Part shown: positions 41,437-50,768 of the stretch, piece after piece
Numbering within the stretch: position 1 is the stretch's first letter
Layout of the letters: every line of letters begins with the position of its first letter
From: Massilia eburnea
Lineage (GTDB): Bacteria; Pseudomonadota; Gammaproteobacteria; Burkholderiales; Burkholderiaceae_D
Assembly (NCBI RefSeq): GCF_009720745.1
Contig: NZ_WNKX01000011.1
Span: 100,892-164,891, forward strand
Direction: 5' to 3'
DNA: 64,000 bases
Position numbers and translations under genes: made by a program
The notes under the pieces: model-generated
The model's database searches: none
What the model was told of the DNA's origin: nothing
Seen by the model: the letters and a program-made list of their open reading frames with translations, nothing else

Positions 41437-44400
41437 GCGCCGGCGCGGCATGGCCAGCGCCGCCGTGCACCATTTCATGGTAACGGAAGGCTTCGCGGAT
41501 ATTGCCGCGCAAGGCCTGGTCATCCCAGGGCTTGGTATAGAAGCGGTAGATTTCTCCGCGGTTGATGGCGTTCAGCACGGACTCCAGTTCGGCGTAGCCT
41601 GACAGGATGATGCGCACTGTCTCCGGGTACAGCTTGCGCACCCGGCTCAGGAACTCGGTGCCGCTCATATCCGGCATGCGCTGGTCGCTGACCACGACCT
41701 GCACCTCGTGCGTGGCCAGCAGCGAAAAAGCTTCCTGCGCATTGTGGGCCGCCAGGATCTGGTAGCCGTCGCGGCGCAAGAGGCGCATCAGCGATGACAG
41801 CACATTCGGCTCGTCGTCCAGCAGCAGCAAGGTGCCCCTGGTTTCATTGGCCGGCCGCAGCGCGGGCTGGCGCGACTGTTCCTGCTGCAGCAAGGCGGCA
41901 AAGGCTTCCGGCGTGATCGGCTTGCTGAGGTGGAAGCCTTGCGCTTCGTCGCAGTTATAGCGCTGCAGGTAGGCCAGCTGGCCTTCCGACTCGACGCCCT
42001 CGGCGATGATGCGGAAGTCCAGGCTGTGGCCCAGCGAGATGACGGAGCGCACAATCGCGGCCACGGTGGGGTCGCCCAGCATGTCGCGCACAAAGGACTG
42101 GTCGATCTTCAGGTAGTCGATGGGGAACAGCTTGAGGTAGGCCAGGCTGGAATAGCCTGTGCCGAAATCGTCGATCGACACCCCGACCCCGACCTTCTTC
42201 AGGCGCTGCACGGTGGCCACCGCCTCGTCGGCATTCTGCATCATCATGCTTTCGGTCAGTTCCAGTTCGAGGTGCTGGGCTTGCAGGCCGGTGCTGCGCA
42301 GCGCCTCCACCACCTCGTCGGCCAGCCCCTTGTCGCGGAACTGGCGCGCCGACACGTTGACGGCCACGCGCAGCGGCTTCAGGCCGGCATCCTGCCAGGC
42401 CTTGTTCTGGGCGCAGGCGGTGCGGATCACCCAACGCCCCAGCGCCACGATCAGGCCCGTTTCCTCCGCCACGCCGATGAAGCGGCCCGGGGGAATCAGG
42501 CCCATGGTGGGATGCTGCCAGCGCAGCAGCGCTTCGACACCGGAAATCTCGCCGGTGGCAACATTCATCTTGGGCTGGTAGACCAGGAACATCTCGCCGC
42601 GCGCCAGCGCGCCGCGCAATTCGTTTTCAATGGCGGCGCGTTCCACGATGCGGGCATGCATGGCCGGCTCATAGAACTGCACCTGGTTGCGGCCGCCTTC
42701 CTTGGCGCGGTACATGGCGATATCGGCGTAGCGCATCAGCAGCTGCGGGTCGGTGCCGTCGGCCGGATAGAGCGCGACGCCCATGCTGCAGGTGACCGCA
42801 TGTTCCCGGCCAGCCAGATGCACGGGCGCGGCGATGCTGTCGAGGATCTTGCGCAGCACGGCTTGCGAGGGCATCGCCTCGTGACCGTCCAGCAGCACCA
42901 GCACAAATTCATCGCCGCCCATGCGCGCCACTGTATCGGAATCACGCACGCAGGCGTTCAGGCGCGAGGCCACGGTACGCAGCAATTCGTCGCCCGCTTC
43001 GTGTCCCAGGTTGTCGTTGACCAGCTTGAAGTTATCGAGGTCGATAAAGGCCACCCATACCGTGTGCCCGTAGCGCTGGGCATATCCGATCGCCTGCGCC
43101 AGGCGGTCGCCGCAAAGGTTGCGGTTCGGCAGGCCGGTCAGGGCGTCGTGATTGGCCTGGTGCTCGAGCTGCGCCTGGTAATCCATGGTGGACGTCATGT
43201 CGGTCAGGACGCAGACACGGTGCGTGCGCTGGCCTTCCGGTCCGCCAACCGGCGCCACGTGCAGCTGCGCCCAGTAGGCGCGGCCATCCTTGCGGCGGCC
43301 GCGCAGCATCAGCTGCACATCGTTTTGGCCGTGCACCGCTTCGTGCACGGCGGTGCGCGCGGCGCCATCGTCCTGGTCGGATAACAGCTGTTCCAGGCTG
43401 CGGCCGGCCAGCTCCCCAGCCGCGTAGCCTGTCAACTCGGCCAGCGCCTGGTTGGCGTAGTCGATGGCGTCGCTGCCATCCTGGATGGCGGTGATGGCAA
43501 TGGCGTTGACGCTCGATTCCAGCGCGCGGTTATGCAGTTGCAGCATCAGCTCGACCTGCTTGCGTTCGGACACGTCTTCGATGGTGCCGAGCAGGCCGAT
43601 GGTCTTTCCTGCCTGGTCATGCAAGGGCAGCTTGTTGATCAGGAACCAGTGCACGCTGCCGTCCGCAAACAGCAGGTGGTCCTCGCGGTTCAGCTGCGGG
43701 ACGCCGCTGCGGACGATCTGCAGGTCATCGCTGCGAATGCGTTCGGCGTTATGCGACCAGGGAAAATCGAAATCGCTCTTGCCCACCACCTCGGCCTGCG
43801 AGGACAGGCCGGCGGCGCGCAGGAAAACGTCATTGCAGCCGCGGTACAACAGGTCAAGGTCTTTCCAGAAAATCTGGTGCGGGATATGGTCGACCACCAG
43901 TTGCGTCATTTCCTGCGATGCGTGCAGCGCCCGTTCGATGCGCAAGCGCTCGGTGACATCGTGGGCAAACACAAAGCGCGCCTTGTGCCCCGCCATCAGC
44001 AGCGGGTGGGATGAGATCTCGACCTGGATATGGCGGCCATCCTTGCAGCGATGGGTCCAGGCGCCCGATTGCTGCGCCGAGCCGGAAGGCGCAGTAGACA
44101 GGTCATCGTGCAGGCGCTCGATCTCGTCGCTGGGGCGAATATCCTCAATCGTCATCTCGAGGAACTCTTCTTCGCTGTAGCCATACACCTCCACTGCCGC
44201 GCGGTTGACCACCAGGAAGCGCAGCGAGGCCAGGTCATACACCCACATGGGATGGGGATGGTGGTCGAACAGGCGTTTGAAGCGCAGGCGCGAACCGTAG
44301 GAGTCGGCTTCGGGCAGCGGGGTCACAAGACAGCGGAAGCATTCCGGCTGGTCGCCGTGGCCGGCATAGAATTCCAGCGCCAGCGTCACAGGCGTTCCAT

Positions 44401-44683
44401 CGCCCTCCTTCGCGCACAAAGCCAGTTCGCCACGCCACAGGCCACGCTGCCTGGCTTCCGGCATGGCGTCATCGCGCAGTTCGACGGCGGACCAGTTGCG
44501 GAACAGGCCAAAGGCATTGCCCCCGGTGCCGAGTTCGCCGGCCAGCCGCCGTACGTGAGCGTTCGCGGCGAGCAAAGCGCCTTCGGCATCCATCATGAAA
44601 GCCAAGTTGGGGCTGTCTTCATACACGGCAGTGAATGCGTCCAGCCTGGTCCTTCCCGGCGAAGCGAGAGAAACCCTGTCCAT
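41414..44683 (-). CDS. PAS-GGDEF-EAL-receiver hybrid cyclic-di-GMP protein
   Basis: 1089 residues from the ATG at 44683. Order: a divergent PAS-like segment (about 15-125), PAS (about 130-255, RFKRLFDHHPHPMWVYDL), PAS with a PAC-type end (about 260-380), PAS (about 385-505), GGDEF (about 520-675, motif RMGGDEFVLV), EAL (about 690-935, GVEALLRWQHP, DDFGTGYSSL) and a C-terminal CheY-like receiver (about 955-1075) with Asp in VVSDQRMPDMSG and Lys in FYTKPWDD. No signal peptide or membrane helix. Both cyclase and phosphodiesterase motifs look intact. A receiver placed behind EAL is uncommon and resembles RpfG-type receivers. Confidence 0.95.
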   Translation of the reverse strand: MDRVSLASPGRTRLDAFTAVYEDSPNLAFMMDAEGALLAANAHVRRLAGELGTGGNAFGLFRNWSAVELRDDAMPEARQRGLWRGELALCAKEGDGTPVTLALEFYAGHGDQPECFRCLVTPLPEADSYGSRLRFKRLFDHHPHPMWVYDLASLRFLVVNRAAVEVYGYSEEEFLEMTIEDIRPSDEIERLHDDLSTAPSGSAQQSGAWTHRCKDGRHIQVEISSHPLLMAGHKARFVFAHDVTERLRIERALHASQEMTQLVVDHIPHQIFWKDLDLLYRGCNDVFLRAAGLSSQAEVVGKSDFDFPWSHNAERIRSDDLQIVRSGVPQLNREDHLLFADGSVHWFLINKLPLHDQAGKTIGLLGTIEDVSERKQVELMLQLHNRALESSVNAIAITAIQDGSDAIDYANQALAELTGYAAGELAGRSLEQLLSDQDDGAARTAVHEAVHGQNDVQLMLRGRRKDGRAYWAQLHVAPVGGPEGQRTHRVCVLTDMTSTMDYQAQLEHQANHDALTGLPNRNLCGDRLAQAIGYAQRYGHTVWVAFIDLDNFKLVNDNLGHEAGDELLRTVASRLNACVRDSDTVARMGGDEFVLVLLDGHEAMPSQAVLRKILDSIAAPVHLAGREHAVTCSMGVALYPADGTDPQLLMRYADIAMYRAKEGGRNQVQFYEPAMHARIVERAAIENELRGALARGEMFLVYQPKMNVATGEISGVEALLRWQHPTMGLIPPGRFIGVAEETGLIVALGRWVIRTACAQNKAWQDAGLKPLRVAVNVSARQFRDKGLADEVVEALRSTGLQAQHLELELTESMMMQNADEAVATVQRLKKVGVGVSIDDFGTGYSSLAYLKLFPIDYLKIDQSFVRDMLGDPTVAAIVRSVISLGHSLDFRIIAEGVESEGQLAYLQRYNCDEAQGFHLSKPITPEAFAALLQQEQSRQPALRPANETRGTLLLLDDEPNVLSSLMRLLRRDGYQILAAHNAQEAFSLLATHEVQVVVSDQRMPDMSGTEFLSRVRKLYPETVRIILSGYAELESVLNAINRGEIYRFYTKPWDDQALRGNIREAFRYHEMVHGGAGHAAPALSRQPGL

Positions 44684-44702
44684 GCCACCGATGGTAGCAG
44701 AA

Positions 44703-45581
44703 CTATCCTGCCAGCAGCGCCCATCTGAGCGGCAATGCGTCTTCCCTCCATACAAGCTGCTGCGGGAAAAATTCCCAGTGCCGGCCACCTTCGTCCAGAG
44801 TGAGGCGCGCCGAGCCGCTCATCTGCAGCAAGCCGCCGCTTTCAAAATCCGGAAACACCAGCCCGGCCTTGCCATTCAGCAGTATGTTACCGAGAGTGGC
44901 AAAAAAGCGGTTGCCTTCATAGTCCGGAATCCTGAGGCTGCCGTCGCTGCCGATCTGGACAAATCCCGGCGGGCCGCCACGGTGCGAGACGTCAACCTTC
45001 ATGTCTTCTCCCTCGCCGGAATAGGTCGCCACAAAAAAAGTCCCGGCGCGGCCAATGAGGTCGCGTGCCAGTGCGTCCAGCTGCGGCAGGCGGCGCGGCG
45101 GCAAGCCTGACGGTTCGCCCGGCTGGCGTTCGAAGCGATAGTCGCGTTTGTGGATGTATTGCGGGCAGTTGCCGAACGATTCGCCGACCGTCATTTCAAA
45201 GCGCTCCTGACCCAGGGCGCGCAGCCTGCCATTCAGCCGGTTGCGGCGCCGCGTGTGCAGCTCGATGCCGAGCATGCCCACGGCCGCGCCGTCGCGCAGG
45301 CCGGCCTGCGCCGGATCGTCCGCCTCGGCCGGCAGCACAAGCTGCAGGTGTTGCGGGTCCGGCGAATGCAGGAATCCTTCTTCCCCGGCACGCAGGGTGG
45401 CCCATGGGCGGCCTTCGGCGTCAACGCTGCCGAACACGGCGAAAGGCAGCTGGGCGAAGAAGTCGCGGTGCTGCTCCGGCATGTAATCGCGGATCACCTT
45501 GCGGCCGATTTCGTCCATCCGTTCCGCCACGCCCAGCGTGGACTGCAGCGCGATTTCTCCGGCGTGCCAGGGCGCGTTCAT
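44703..45581 (-). CDS. Pyridoxamine 5'-phosphate oxidase-related flavin-binding protein
   Basis: 292 residues from the ATG at 45581, which overlaps the GST stop (ATGA); the long frame upstream is the shadow of the GST gene. Features of the PNPOx-like split-barrel fold are [23 protein letters not shown] near residue 45 and [22 protein letters not shown] near 190, a second such half, so it resembles the duplicated PNPOx proteins often annotated as FAD/FMN-binding oxidoreductases. Here no ferredoxin-reductase domain is attached. Coupling to the GST suggests a redox or detoxification role. Confidence 0.85.
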   Translation of the reverse strand: MNAPWHAGEIALQSTLGVAERMDEIGRKVIRDYMPEQHRDFFAQLPFAVFGSVDAEGRPWATLRAGEEGFLHSPDPQHLQLVLPAEADDPAQAGLRDGAAVGMLGIELHTRRRNRLNGRLRALGQERFEMTVGESFGNCPQYIHKRDYRFERQPGEPSGLPPRRLPQLDALARDLIGRAGTFFVATYSGEGEDMKVDVSHRGGPPGFVQIGSDGSLRIPDYEGNRFFATLGNILLNGKAGLVFPDFESGGLLQMSGSARLTLDEGGRHWEFFPQQLVWREDALPLRWALLAG

Positions 45582-46189
45582 GCTGCCAACCCGACCGGTG
45601 ATTTGATGAAGGGCTGGAAGCGCGGCAGCGCTTCGACGCGGGCGAGCCAGGCCGTGATGCTGGCGTACGGCGCCAGGTCCACATTGCCTTCCGGCGCGCG
45701 CGCGATGTAGCTGTACAGGGCGATATCGGCGATGGTCGGCTGGCCGCCTGCGATCCATTGTTTGCCGACCAGGCTGCCGTCCACCAGGCCAAGGATGCGG
45801 TGGGCGCGGGCGATGGCGTCAGCCGGATCCACCGGTTTCTTGAACAGGTTGATGATGCGCGCCGTGGCCGGGCCGCTGGCGATCTCACCTGCTGCGACGG
45901 ACAGCCAGCGCTGTACCATGGCTGCCCCCACCGGGTCTTTCGGGAGCCAGGAGGGGTCGCCGTAGCGGCTGGCCAGGTAGACCAGGATGGCGTTGGAATC
46001 AGCCACCACGATGCCCTCGTCCTCCAGCACCGGCACCTGGCCAAAGGGGTTGAGCTTGAGGAAGGCGTCGGTCTTCTGCTCGGCTTTCATCAAGTCCACT
46101 TCGACCAGCTCGAAATCCAGGCCCAGCAGGGACAGGAACAGGTGGGCGCGGTGGGCGTGGCCGGAAATTGGATGGTAGTACAGCTTCAT
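45578..46189 (-). CDS. Glutathione S-transferase family protein
   Basis: 203 residues; AAAGGAGA precedes the ATG at 46189. The thioredoxin-like N-terminal domain (1-78) has [15 protein letters not shown], with Ser in the usual catalytic position, cis-Pro in [10 protein letters not shown] and the gamma-glutamyl-binding DSNAI. The helical domain follows (from 90), with the conserved Asp-containing [12 protein letters not shown] near 155. It conjugates or reduces with glutathione in the cytoplasm; substrate unknown. It heads a two-gene unit with the PNPOx-like protein. Confidence 0.93.
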   Translation of the reverse strand: MKLYYHPISGHAHRAHLFLSLLGLDFELVEVDLMKAEQKTDAFLKLNPFGQVPVLEDEGIVVADSNAILVYLASRYGDPSWLPKDPVGAAMVQRWLSVAAGEIASGPATARIINLFKKPVDPADAIARAHRILGLVDGSLVGKQWIAGGQPTIADIALYSYIARAPEGNVDLAPYASITAWLARVEALPRFQPFIKSPVGLAA

Positions 46190-46288
46190 GGGATCTCCTT
46201 TCAAATAGTGCTGAAAGTGTGATCCATGCGAGCAAAGATGAGAATCACCATCATCGGCAATAAACTATTCCACCCGGCGGAATAATGC

Positions 46289-47440
46289 CTAGGGCAGTAC
46301 TTCAAACAGGAGGAACTGGCTGACCTGGGTCTGGCGGAAATTATCGTCGCTGGCCATCACCAGGGTTGCATGGCCGTTGGGCAGGCGCGGGCCGAAGGCC
46401 ATGGCTTCCAGGTTGTCAACGCGCGGCAGGCCAAGCGTGCGCGAATCGAGCACCAGGCGCTTGCGGGCGGGCGTGAAGTTCGCGCCCGTCAGTGCGGGCA
46501 GCGATTTCACATCGCTCGCGCCGCGTGCATCGGTGGCGTAAATGCGGACGTAGTTATGGTGCACGTCCGCGGCATCCTGCACGGTGGCGCGCTCCAGCAC
46601 CAGCAGTTCGCCGTCGGGCAGCACGAGGATTTCGGAGACGCCGTTTTCGGCCTCCTTGCCCGGCCCCGGTTGCGCAGGAATCGCGTCGAGCGGATAGGCG
46701 AACTGGCGCAGCACCTTGCCATCGCGCTGGAACTGGGTCATGCGCACCATGCCGCCTGCTTGCGGCGTAGGGATAGGGCCATCTTCGTACAAAGGCCATT
46801 CGAGCGAGGCCCACAGGCTGCGGCCATCGGGCGCGAACGCCAGTCCTTCGAAGACTGCGTTGTAGCGGCTGCCGCGCTCCTCGTCCTTGTGCACCTTGAA
46901 GTTGTCCGGCAAAGGCAGGTCGGCCAGGTAGCCGCCGGCGCGCGTGGCGTGGCGGATGAACGGGTCGAGGCCGGCGCGGCGGTCGCCTTCGCTGGCGTAC
47001 CACATGCTGCCGTCCAGCGGGTCGAGGCGGATCGATTCCACGTCCGCCTGTGCGCACCCGGCCGGGCTGGCGACGTAGTCTTTGCCGTCGGAATTCATGA
47101 AGTAATGCACGCCGACGAAGCGCACCGCGCGGAATGCAGTGGCATCGAAATCAAGTTCGGCTTCATAGAAACGCGCCGGGTTGTGGGTGCAGCGATCGTC
47201 GGATTCCACCAGCCAGCGCCCATGCGCGGCGTCGTAATCGAGGCCGGAAAAACCGCCCAGCATGGTGCCCTCAAACAGCGCGCGGTGCGGCACGCGCTGC
47301 TCGCCGATCAGGCGCAGCGCGCTGACCGGCGAGGCGTTCACAACTGGCGCCGGCTGCGGCGCACTGGCACATGCGGCCAGTGCGGCCGCCAGCGTGGCGG
47401 CACGGGCAACAGCTGCGAGGTGGCGGACGGTCTGCATCAT
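46289..47440 (-). CDS. Lipoprotein with esterase-like activity of phytase family domain
   Basis: 383 residues; the ATG at 47440 overlaps the DUF3422 stop (ATGA), with a second ATG right behind it. The N-terminal run ends in AALAAC, a lipobox, so the mature protein is probably a lipoprotein anchored through Cys near residue 25. The rest shows the phytase-like propeller pattern: GGFSGLDYDAAHGRWLVESDD near 60, DVESIRLDPLDGSMWYASE near 135, YNAVFEGLAFAPDGRSLW near 190 and LEAMAFGPRLPNGHATLVMASDDNF near the end. Members may hydrolyse phosphoesters or esters; not proved here. Confidence 0.88.
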   Translation of the reverse strand: MMQTVRHLAAVARAATLAAALAACASAPQPAPVVNASPVSALRLIGEQRVPHRALFEGTMLGGFSGLDYDAAHGRWLVESDDRCTHNPARFYEAELDFDATAFRAVRFVGVHYFMNSDGKDYVASPAGCAQADVESIRLDPLDGSMWYASEGDRRAGLDPFIRHATRAGGYLADLPLPDNFKVHKDEERGSRYNAVFEGLAFAPDGRSLWASLEWPLYEDGPIPTPQAGGMVRMTQFQRDGKVLRQFAYPLDAIPAQPGPGKEAENGVSEILVLPDGELLVLERATVQDAADVHHNYVRIYATDARGASDVKSLPALTGANFTPARKRLVLDSRTLGLPRVDNLEAMAFGPRLPNGHATLVMASDDNFRQTQVSQFLLFEVLP

Positions 47441-48738
47441 CCGTGGTGCAGGCGCTTGTGCATGCTGCGCAGGCCGAGCCACATGCCGACCGCGACCACC
47501 GGCACCATCACGCCCATCAACAGTTCCGGATTGACGCCCGCGCCCAGTACCTTGGCGCCCTTGGCGGTGTAGCCGATCAGTCCCACAACGTAGTAGGAGA
47601 TCGCCGCCACGGACAAGCCCTCCACCGCTTGCTGCAAGCGAAGCTGCTGCGCGGCGCGCTTGTTCATCGATTGCAGGATCTTGCGGTTCTGCGCCTCCTG
47701 CACGATGCCCACGCGGGTGCGCAGCAGGTCGTTGCTGTTGGCGATGCGGCCGGCCAGCGCCTGCTGGCGTGCGGCCACCGCTTCACAAGTTTTCATGGCC
47801 GGAGCCAGGCGCCGTTCCATGAATTCTTCCACGGTCGGCGTGCCTTCAATGCGCAGCTCGCGCAATTCGTCAATGCGGGCGTTGACCAGGCCGAAATAGG
47901 CCTTGGATGCAGCGAAACGGTAGCTGGTGTCAGCCGATACTTTCTCGATACGCGCCGCCAGGTGGGTAATGCGGTCGAGCAGCGTCTGTTCGGTGGTACC
48001 GTCATCGACCTTGCCGTCCGCCTCGACCAGGGCGCCGGCCAGGGTCGCCAGCTCCGACTCCACCTCGTTCAGTTCCGGCGTGGCGTCTTGCGCCATCGGC
48101 AAGCCAAGCAGGGCCATCATGCGGTAGGTTTCAATTTCCAGCACGCGCTGCACCAGGCGGCCCGATTGCTGTTCATGCATGCCGGCGTCGCAGATCACGA
48201 AGCGGCTGAAGCCATCGGCGTGGATGGCGAAATCGGTCCACATCTCGCCGCCATTCATGACCTGGCTGCCGGCCAGCGGCGCGCCCTGGAACAGGCGCTG
48301 CAGGCTTTCCGCGAAGGCTTGCTGCTTGCCGCCCGGACGTCCCAGCAAGACGTGCGCCGCCACCATCACCCTGCCCTTCAGGCGCAGCAGCCATTGCTCC
48401 GGCAGGTGGCGCGCCGGCATGTTGGCGAAAGCCTCTTCCGGCATCGGCATATTGGCCACGGTTTCGGCGAAGGTAAAGGTGGCGAATTCGGTGTGCAATT
48501 CCCACTTCAGGCGGAAACGGCCAAAGTCGTGGGTAAAGTATTTCCCGCCAGCCGCCGGCGCTGTCACGCCGAAATGCCCGCACAGGTCCGCCAGCAACTC
48601 TTGCTGCTCCTGTTCGCCCATGATCGCGAAGTGGGTCAGCAACGTCGGCGCTTCCAGTTTCAGGAAGGGGCGCGAGTGGATCTCGGCAGCAAGGGGCACG
48701 CGCTGCGCATGGTTCAGGCTCGAAAACACGATACTCAT
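47437..48738 (-). CDS. DUF3422 family membrane protein
   Basis: 433 residues. The N-terminal ~370 residues are soluble, helix-rich in the second half with coiled-coil character; the start LNHAQRVPLAAEIHSRPF is the hallmark of DUF3422. The C-terminus has two membrane helices (about 375-392 and 402-422) separated by a short loop, then a basic tail. The function of this proteobacterial family is unknown; a CorA-like layout of long soluble part plus two terminal helices is apparent. It overlaps the lipoprotein gene downstream, so the two are co-expressed. Confidence 0.93.
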   Translation of the reverse strand: MSIVFSSLNHAQRVPLAAEIHSRPFLKLEAPTLLTHFAIMGEQEQQELLADLCGHFGVTAPAAGGKYFTHDFGRFRLKWELHTEFATFTFAETVANMPMPEEAFANMPARHLPEQWLLRLKGRVMVAAHVLLGRPGGKQQAFAESLQRLFQGAPLAGSQVMNGGEMWTDFAIHADGFSRFVICDAGMHEQQSGRLVQRVLEIETYRMMALLGLPMAQDATPELNEVESELATLAGALVEADGKVDDGTTEQTLLDRITHLAARIEKVSADTSYRFAASKAYFGLVNARIDELRELRIEGTPTVEEFMERRLAPAMKTCEAVAARQQALAGRIANSNDLLRTRVGIVQEAQNRKILQSMNKRAAQQLRLQQAVEGLSVAAISYYVVGLIGYTAKGAKVLGAGVNPELLMGVMVPVVAVGMWLGLRSMHKRLHHG

Positions 48739-48791
48739 GGGGCTAGGCTCAGTGATGGCAGAGTCCAGATATTAACATTGTATTTACCGCA

Positions 48792-49547
48792 TTATGTTGC
48801 ACCGCAACGCAACTTAAGGCATCCATCACTTGCCGGCATCAGTGGCTCCAGCCAGAAATAGGTGGGCGGATCGCCCGGCCCTATTCTTATGCTGCTGGCA
48901 TTTGTAAAGATTTCCAGCAGGCGGCCGCTGTCCGGATCGGACAAACGCAGTGCAGCATTTTCACCACGGTCAGGATCGAGCAGGTAGCGTGCCTGGCCCG
49001 GCAGCTCCTCGGCCGGCCGCGCCGAACGGCAATCCCATGCCGTGCCCGCCACGTCCTGCTCATGCGCCCCCGCCGGCACTACCTGCCCTGCGCGCACCAT
49101 CATCAGCTGCTTTCCCGCGTCGCCTTCGCCCGCCATATTGAAGGCCGCACGCAGGCTCAGCGTTGCCTGTGCAGCCGCAGGTGCGTGGCAATGCAGAGAT
49201 AGCCCATTGGCCTCATCGAGCACATAAGTGGCGACCACCGATTGCGGCCCGGGGCTGACCAGGCGCAGACCGACGCTGGCATCTTCCACCAGGGGCACGG
49301 CATGCCAGGGCAAGCGGTGCAAGGCACGCCCCGGCGCTGGCAGCAGATGGATGCCGCAATCGGGCGCTTCCGCATGCACCACGTCGGCCAGCCGGCCGTG
49401 TCGGTCCGGGGCACGCAGGCAGGCAATGGATCCGCCCATTGTGCTGAGCCGCACTTCCATGCCATGCCGGTTGCACAAGGTGAATATATACAGCGGCAAG
49501 CCTTCCGCAGTGTGCCCGGCATCTTCCTGTGTGATGCTTAATTCCAT
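48792..49547 (-). CDS. Galactose-mutarotase-like protein, shortened and lacking the catalytic His
   Basis: 251 residues against ~340 for aldose 1-epimerase. Recognisable blocks: TLCNRHGMEVRLSTMGGSIACLRAPDRHG at the start of the beta-sandwich, the segment AAFNMAGEGDAG matching NHxYFNLxG but without the catalytic His, AGQVVPAG matching the YTPVD region, VAGTAWDCR and the late LEIFTNASSIRIG. The acid and base residues needed for mutarotation are not evident, so it may only bind sugar. TATACT (49559-49554 on the minus strand) ends six bases before the ATG. Confidence 0.8.
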   Translation of the reverse strand: MELSITQEDAGHTAEGLPLYIFTLCNRHGMEVRLSTMGGSIACLRAPDRHGRLADVVHAEAPDCGIHLLPAPGRALHRLPWHAVPLVEDASVGLRLVSPGPQSVVATYVLDEANGLSLHCHAPAAAQATLSLRAAFNMAGEGDAGKQLMMVRAGQVVPAGAHEQDVAGTAWDCRSARPAEELPGQARYLLDPDRGENAALRLSDPDSGRLLEIFTNASSIRIGPGDPPTYFWLEPLMPASDGCLKLRCGAT

Positions 49548-49616
49548 CCTTTAAGTATATTCACCGATCGCATATTTGATAAAATTGGACTTTATTTCCG
49601 GTCGGCAAATTAATAA

Positions 49617-50768
49617 ATGCAGGCATCGCAATTTTCCTCTCGTACAGCCCTTGCGCTAGGGGCGGCGCTATTTATGGCGTGCATTTCCGCGCAAGCCGAT
49701 GAGGTATCAGATATCAATAAAATGTTGCGCGCCGGGCAGTTGCCGGCTGCTTTGGCGAAGGTTGATGTTGCACTATCACAACACCCAAAGGATGCGCAAT
49801 TGCGTTTTATTAAAGGAATGATTTTGTCCGAACAGGGCAAAAGCGCCGATGCAATTAATATTTTCCAAAAACTGACGGAAGATTACCCGGAATTACCTGA
49901 GCCTTATAACAATCTGGCAGTGCTGCATGCATCGGCCGGGAATTACGACAAGGCGCGCGTGGCGCTGGAACGCGCCATCCGTACCAATCCAACCTATGCC
50001 ACCGCCCACGAAAACCTGGGCGATGTGTATGCCAAGCTGGCCAGCCAGTCTTATGACAAGGCAATGCAGCTGGCCGATCCGACCCAGCAGCCGCCGCAAA
50101 AGTCGAAACTGGCCATGGTGCGCACGCTTGCCCCGAAAGGCGGCGAGGCCCCTTCCGTGCTGGCGGCAATCGCAGCTCCCCCTCCCGCGCCAGCCAAAGC
50201 GGCGCCGGCGCCTGTGATTGCGCAGTCTGCACCATCTGCGGCCAAAGCGGCGCCGCCGGCGCCGGTTCAGCCGCCTGTGGTCGCCCAGGCTAAACCTGCA
50301 CCGGCCCCTGCGCAAGCGAAACCAATCCCTGTAGCGCCGCCTGCCGCGGCACCAGCGCCGGCGGTACAATTGGCGAAGGCCGCAAGCAAGCCCGAACCGA
50401 AACCGGAGGCGGTCAAGAAAGAAGACACCGACGGTGCTGACGTCAACAAGGCCGTCGAGAACTGGGCCAAGGCCTGGAGTTCGCAGGACATGAAGGGTTA
50501 CCTGAACTCTTACAGCGGAAATTTCCAGACGCCGAAGGGCCAGAACCGCAAGGCCTGGGAAGCCGACCGCACCGCCCGCATCGAGGGCAAGGGCCATATC
50601 AAGGTGACGATCGAGTCGCCGCAAATCACGGTCAACGGCAATACCGCCACCGTGAAGTTCCGCCAGAAGTATGTGTCGGACCGACTCAGCACCACCGGCC
50701 GCAAGACCCTGGTGCTCGAGAAGCAAGGCAAGAATTGGCTGATCAAGCAAGAGCAGTCGGGGGGCTGA
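49617..50768 (+). CDS. Secreted TPR protein with Pro/Ala-rich linker and NTF2-like C-terminal domain
   Basis: 383 residues. Sec signal (cleavage after AQA near 27), then three to four TPR units (about 30-150: RFIKGMILSEQGKSADAI, EPYNNLAVLHASAGNYDKARVAL). A linker of about 100 residues (165-265) is made mostly of Pro, Ala and Lys. The C-terminal ~110 residues (WAKAWSSQDMKGYLNSYSGNF to the end) match an NTF2/SnoaL-like domain of the kind seen at the end of the next gene's product (Cds6-like). The linker could span the cell wall. The downstream L,D-transpeptidase gene overlaps by one base. Confidence 0.88.
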   Translation: MQASQFSSRTALALGAALFMACISAQADEVSDINKMLRAGQLPAALAKVDVALSQHPKDAQLRFIKGMILSEQGKSADAINIFQKLTEDYPELPEPYNNLAVLHASAGNYDKARVALERAIRTNPTYATAHENLGDVYAKLASQSYDKAMQLADPTQQPPQKSKLAMVRTLAPKGGEAPSVLAAIAAPPPAPAKAAPAPVIAQSAPSAAKAAPPAPVQPPVVAQAKPAPAPAQAKPIPVAPPAAAPAPAVQLAKAASKPEPKPEAVKKEDTDGADVNKAVENWAKAWSSQDMKGYLNSYSGNFQTPKGQNRKAWEADRTARIEGKGHIKVTIESPQITVNGNTATVKFRQKYVSDRLSTTGRKTLVLEKQGKNWLIKQEQSGG

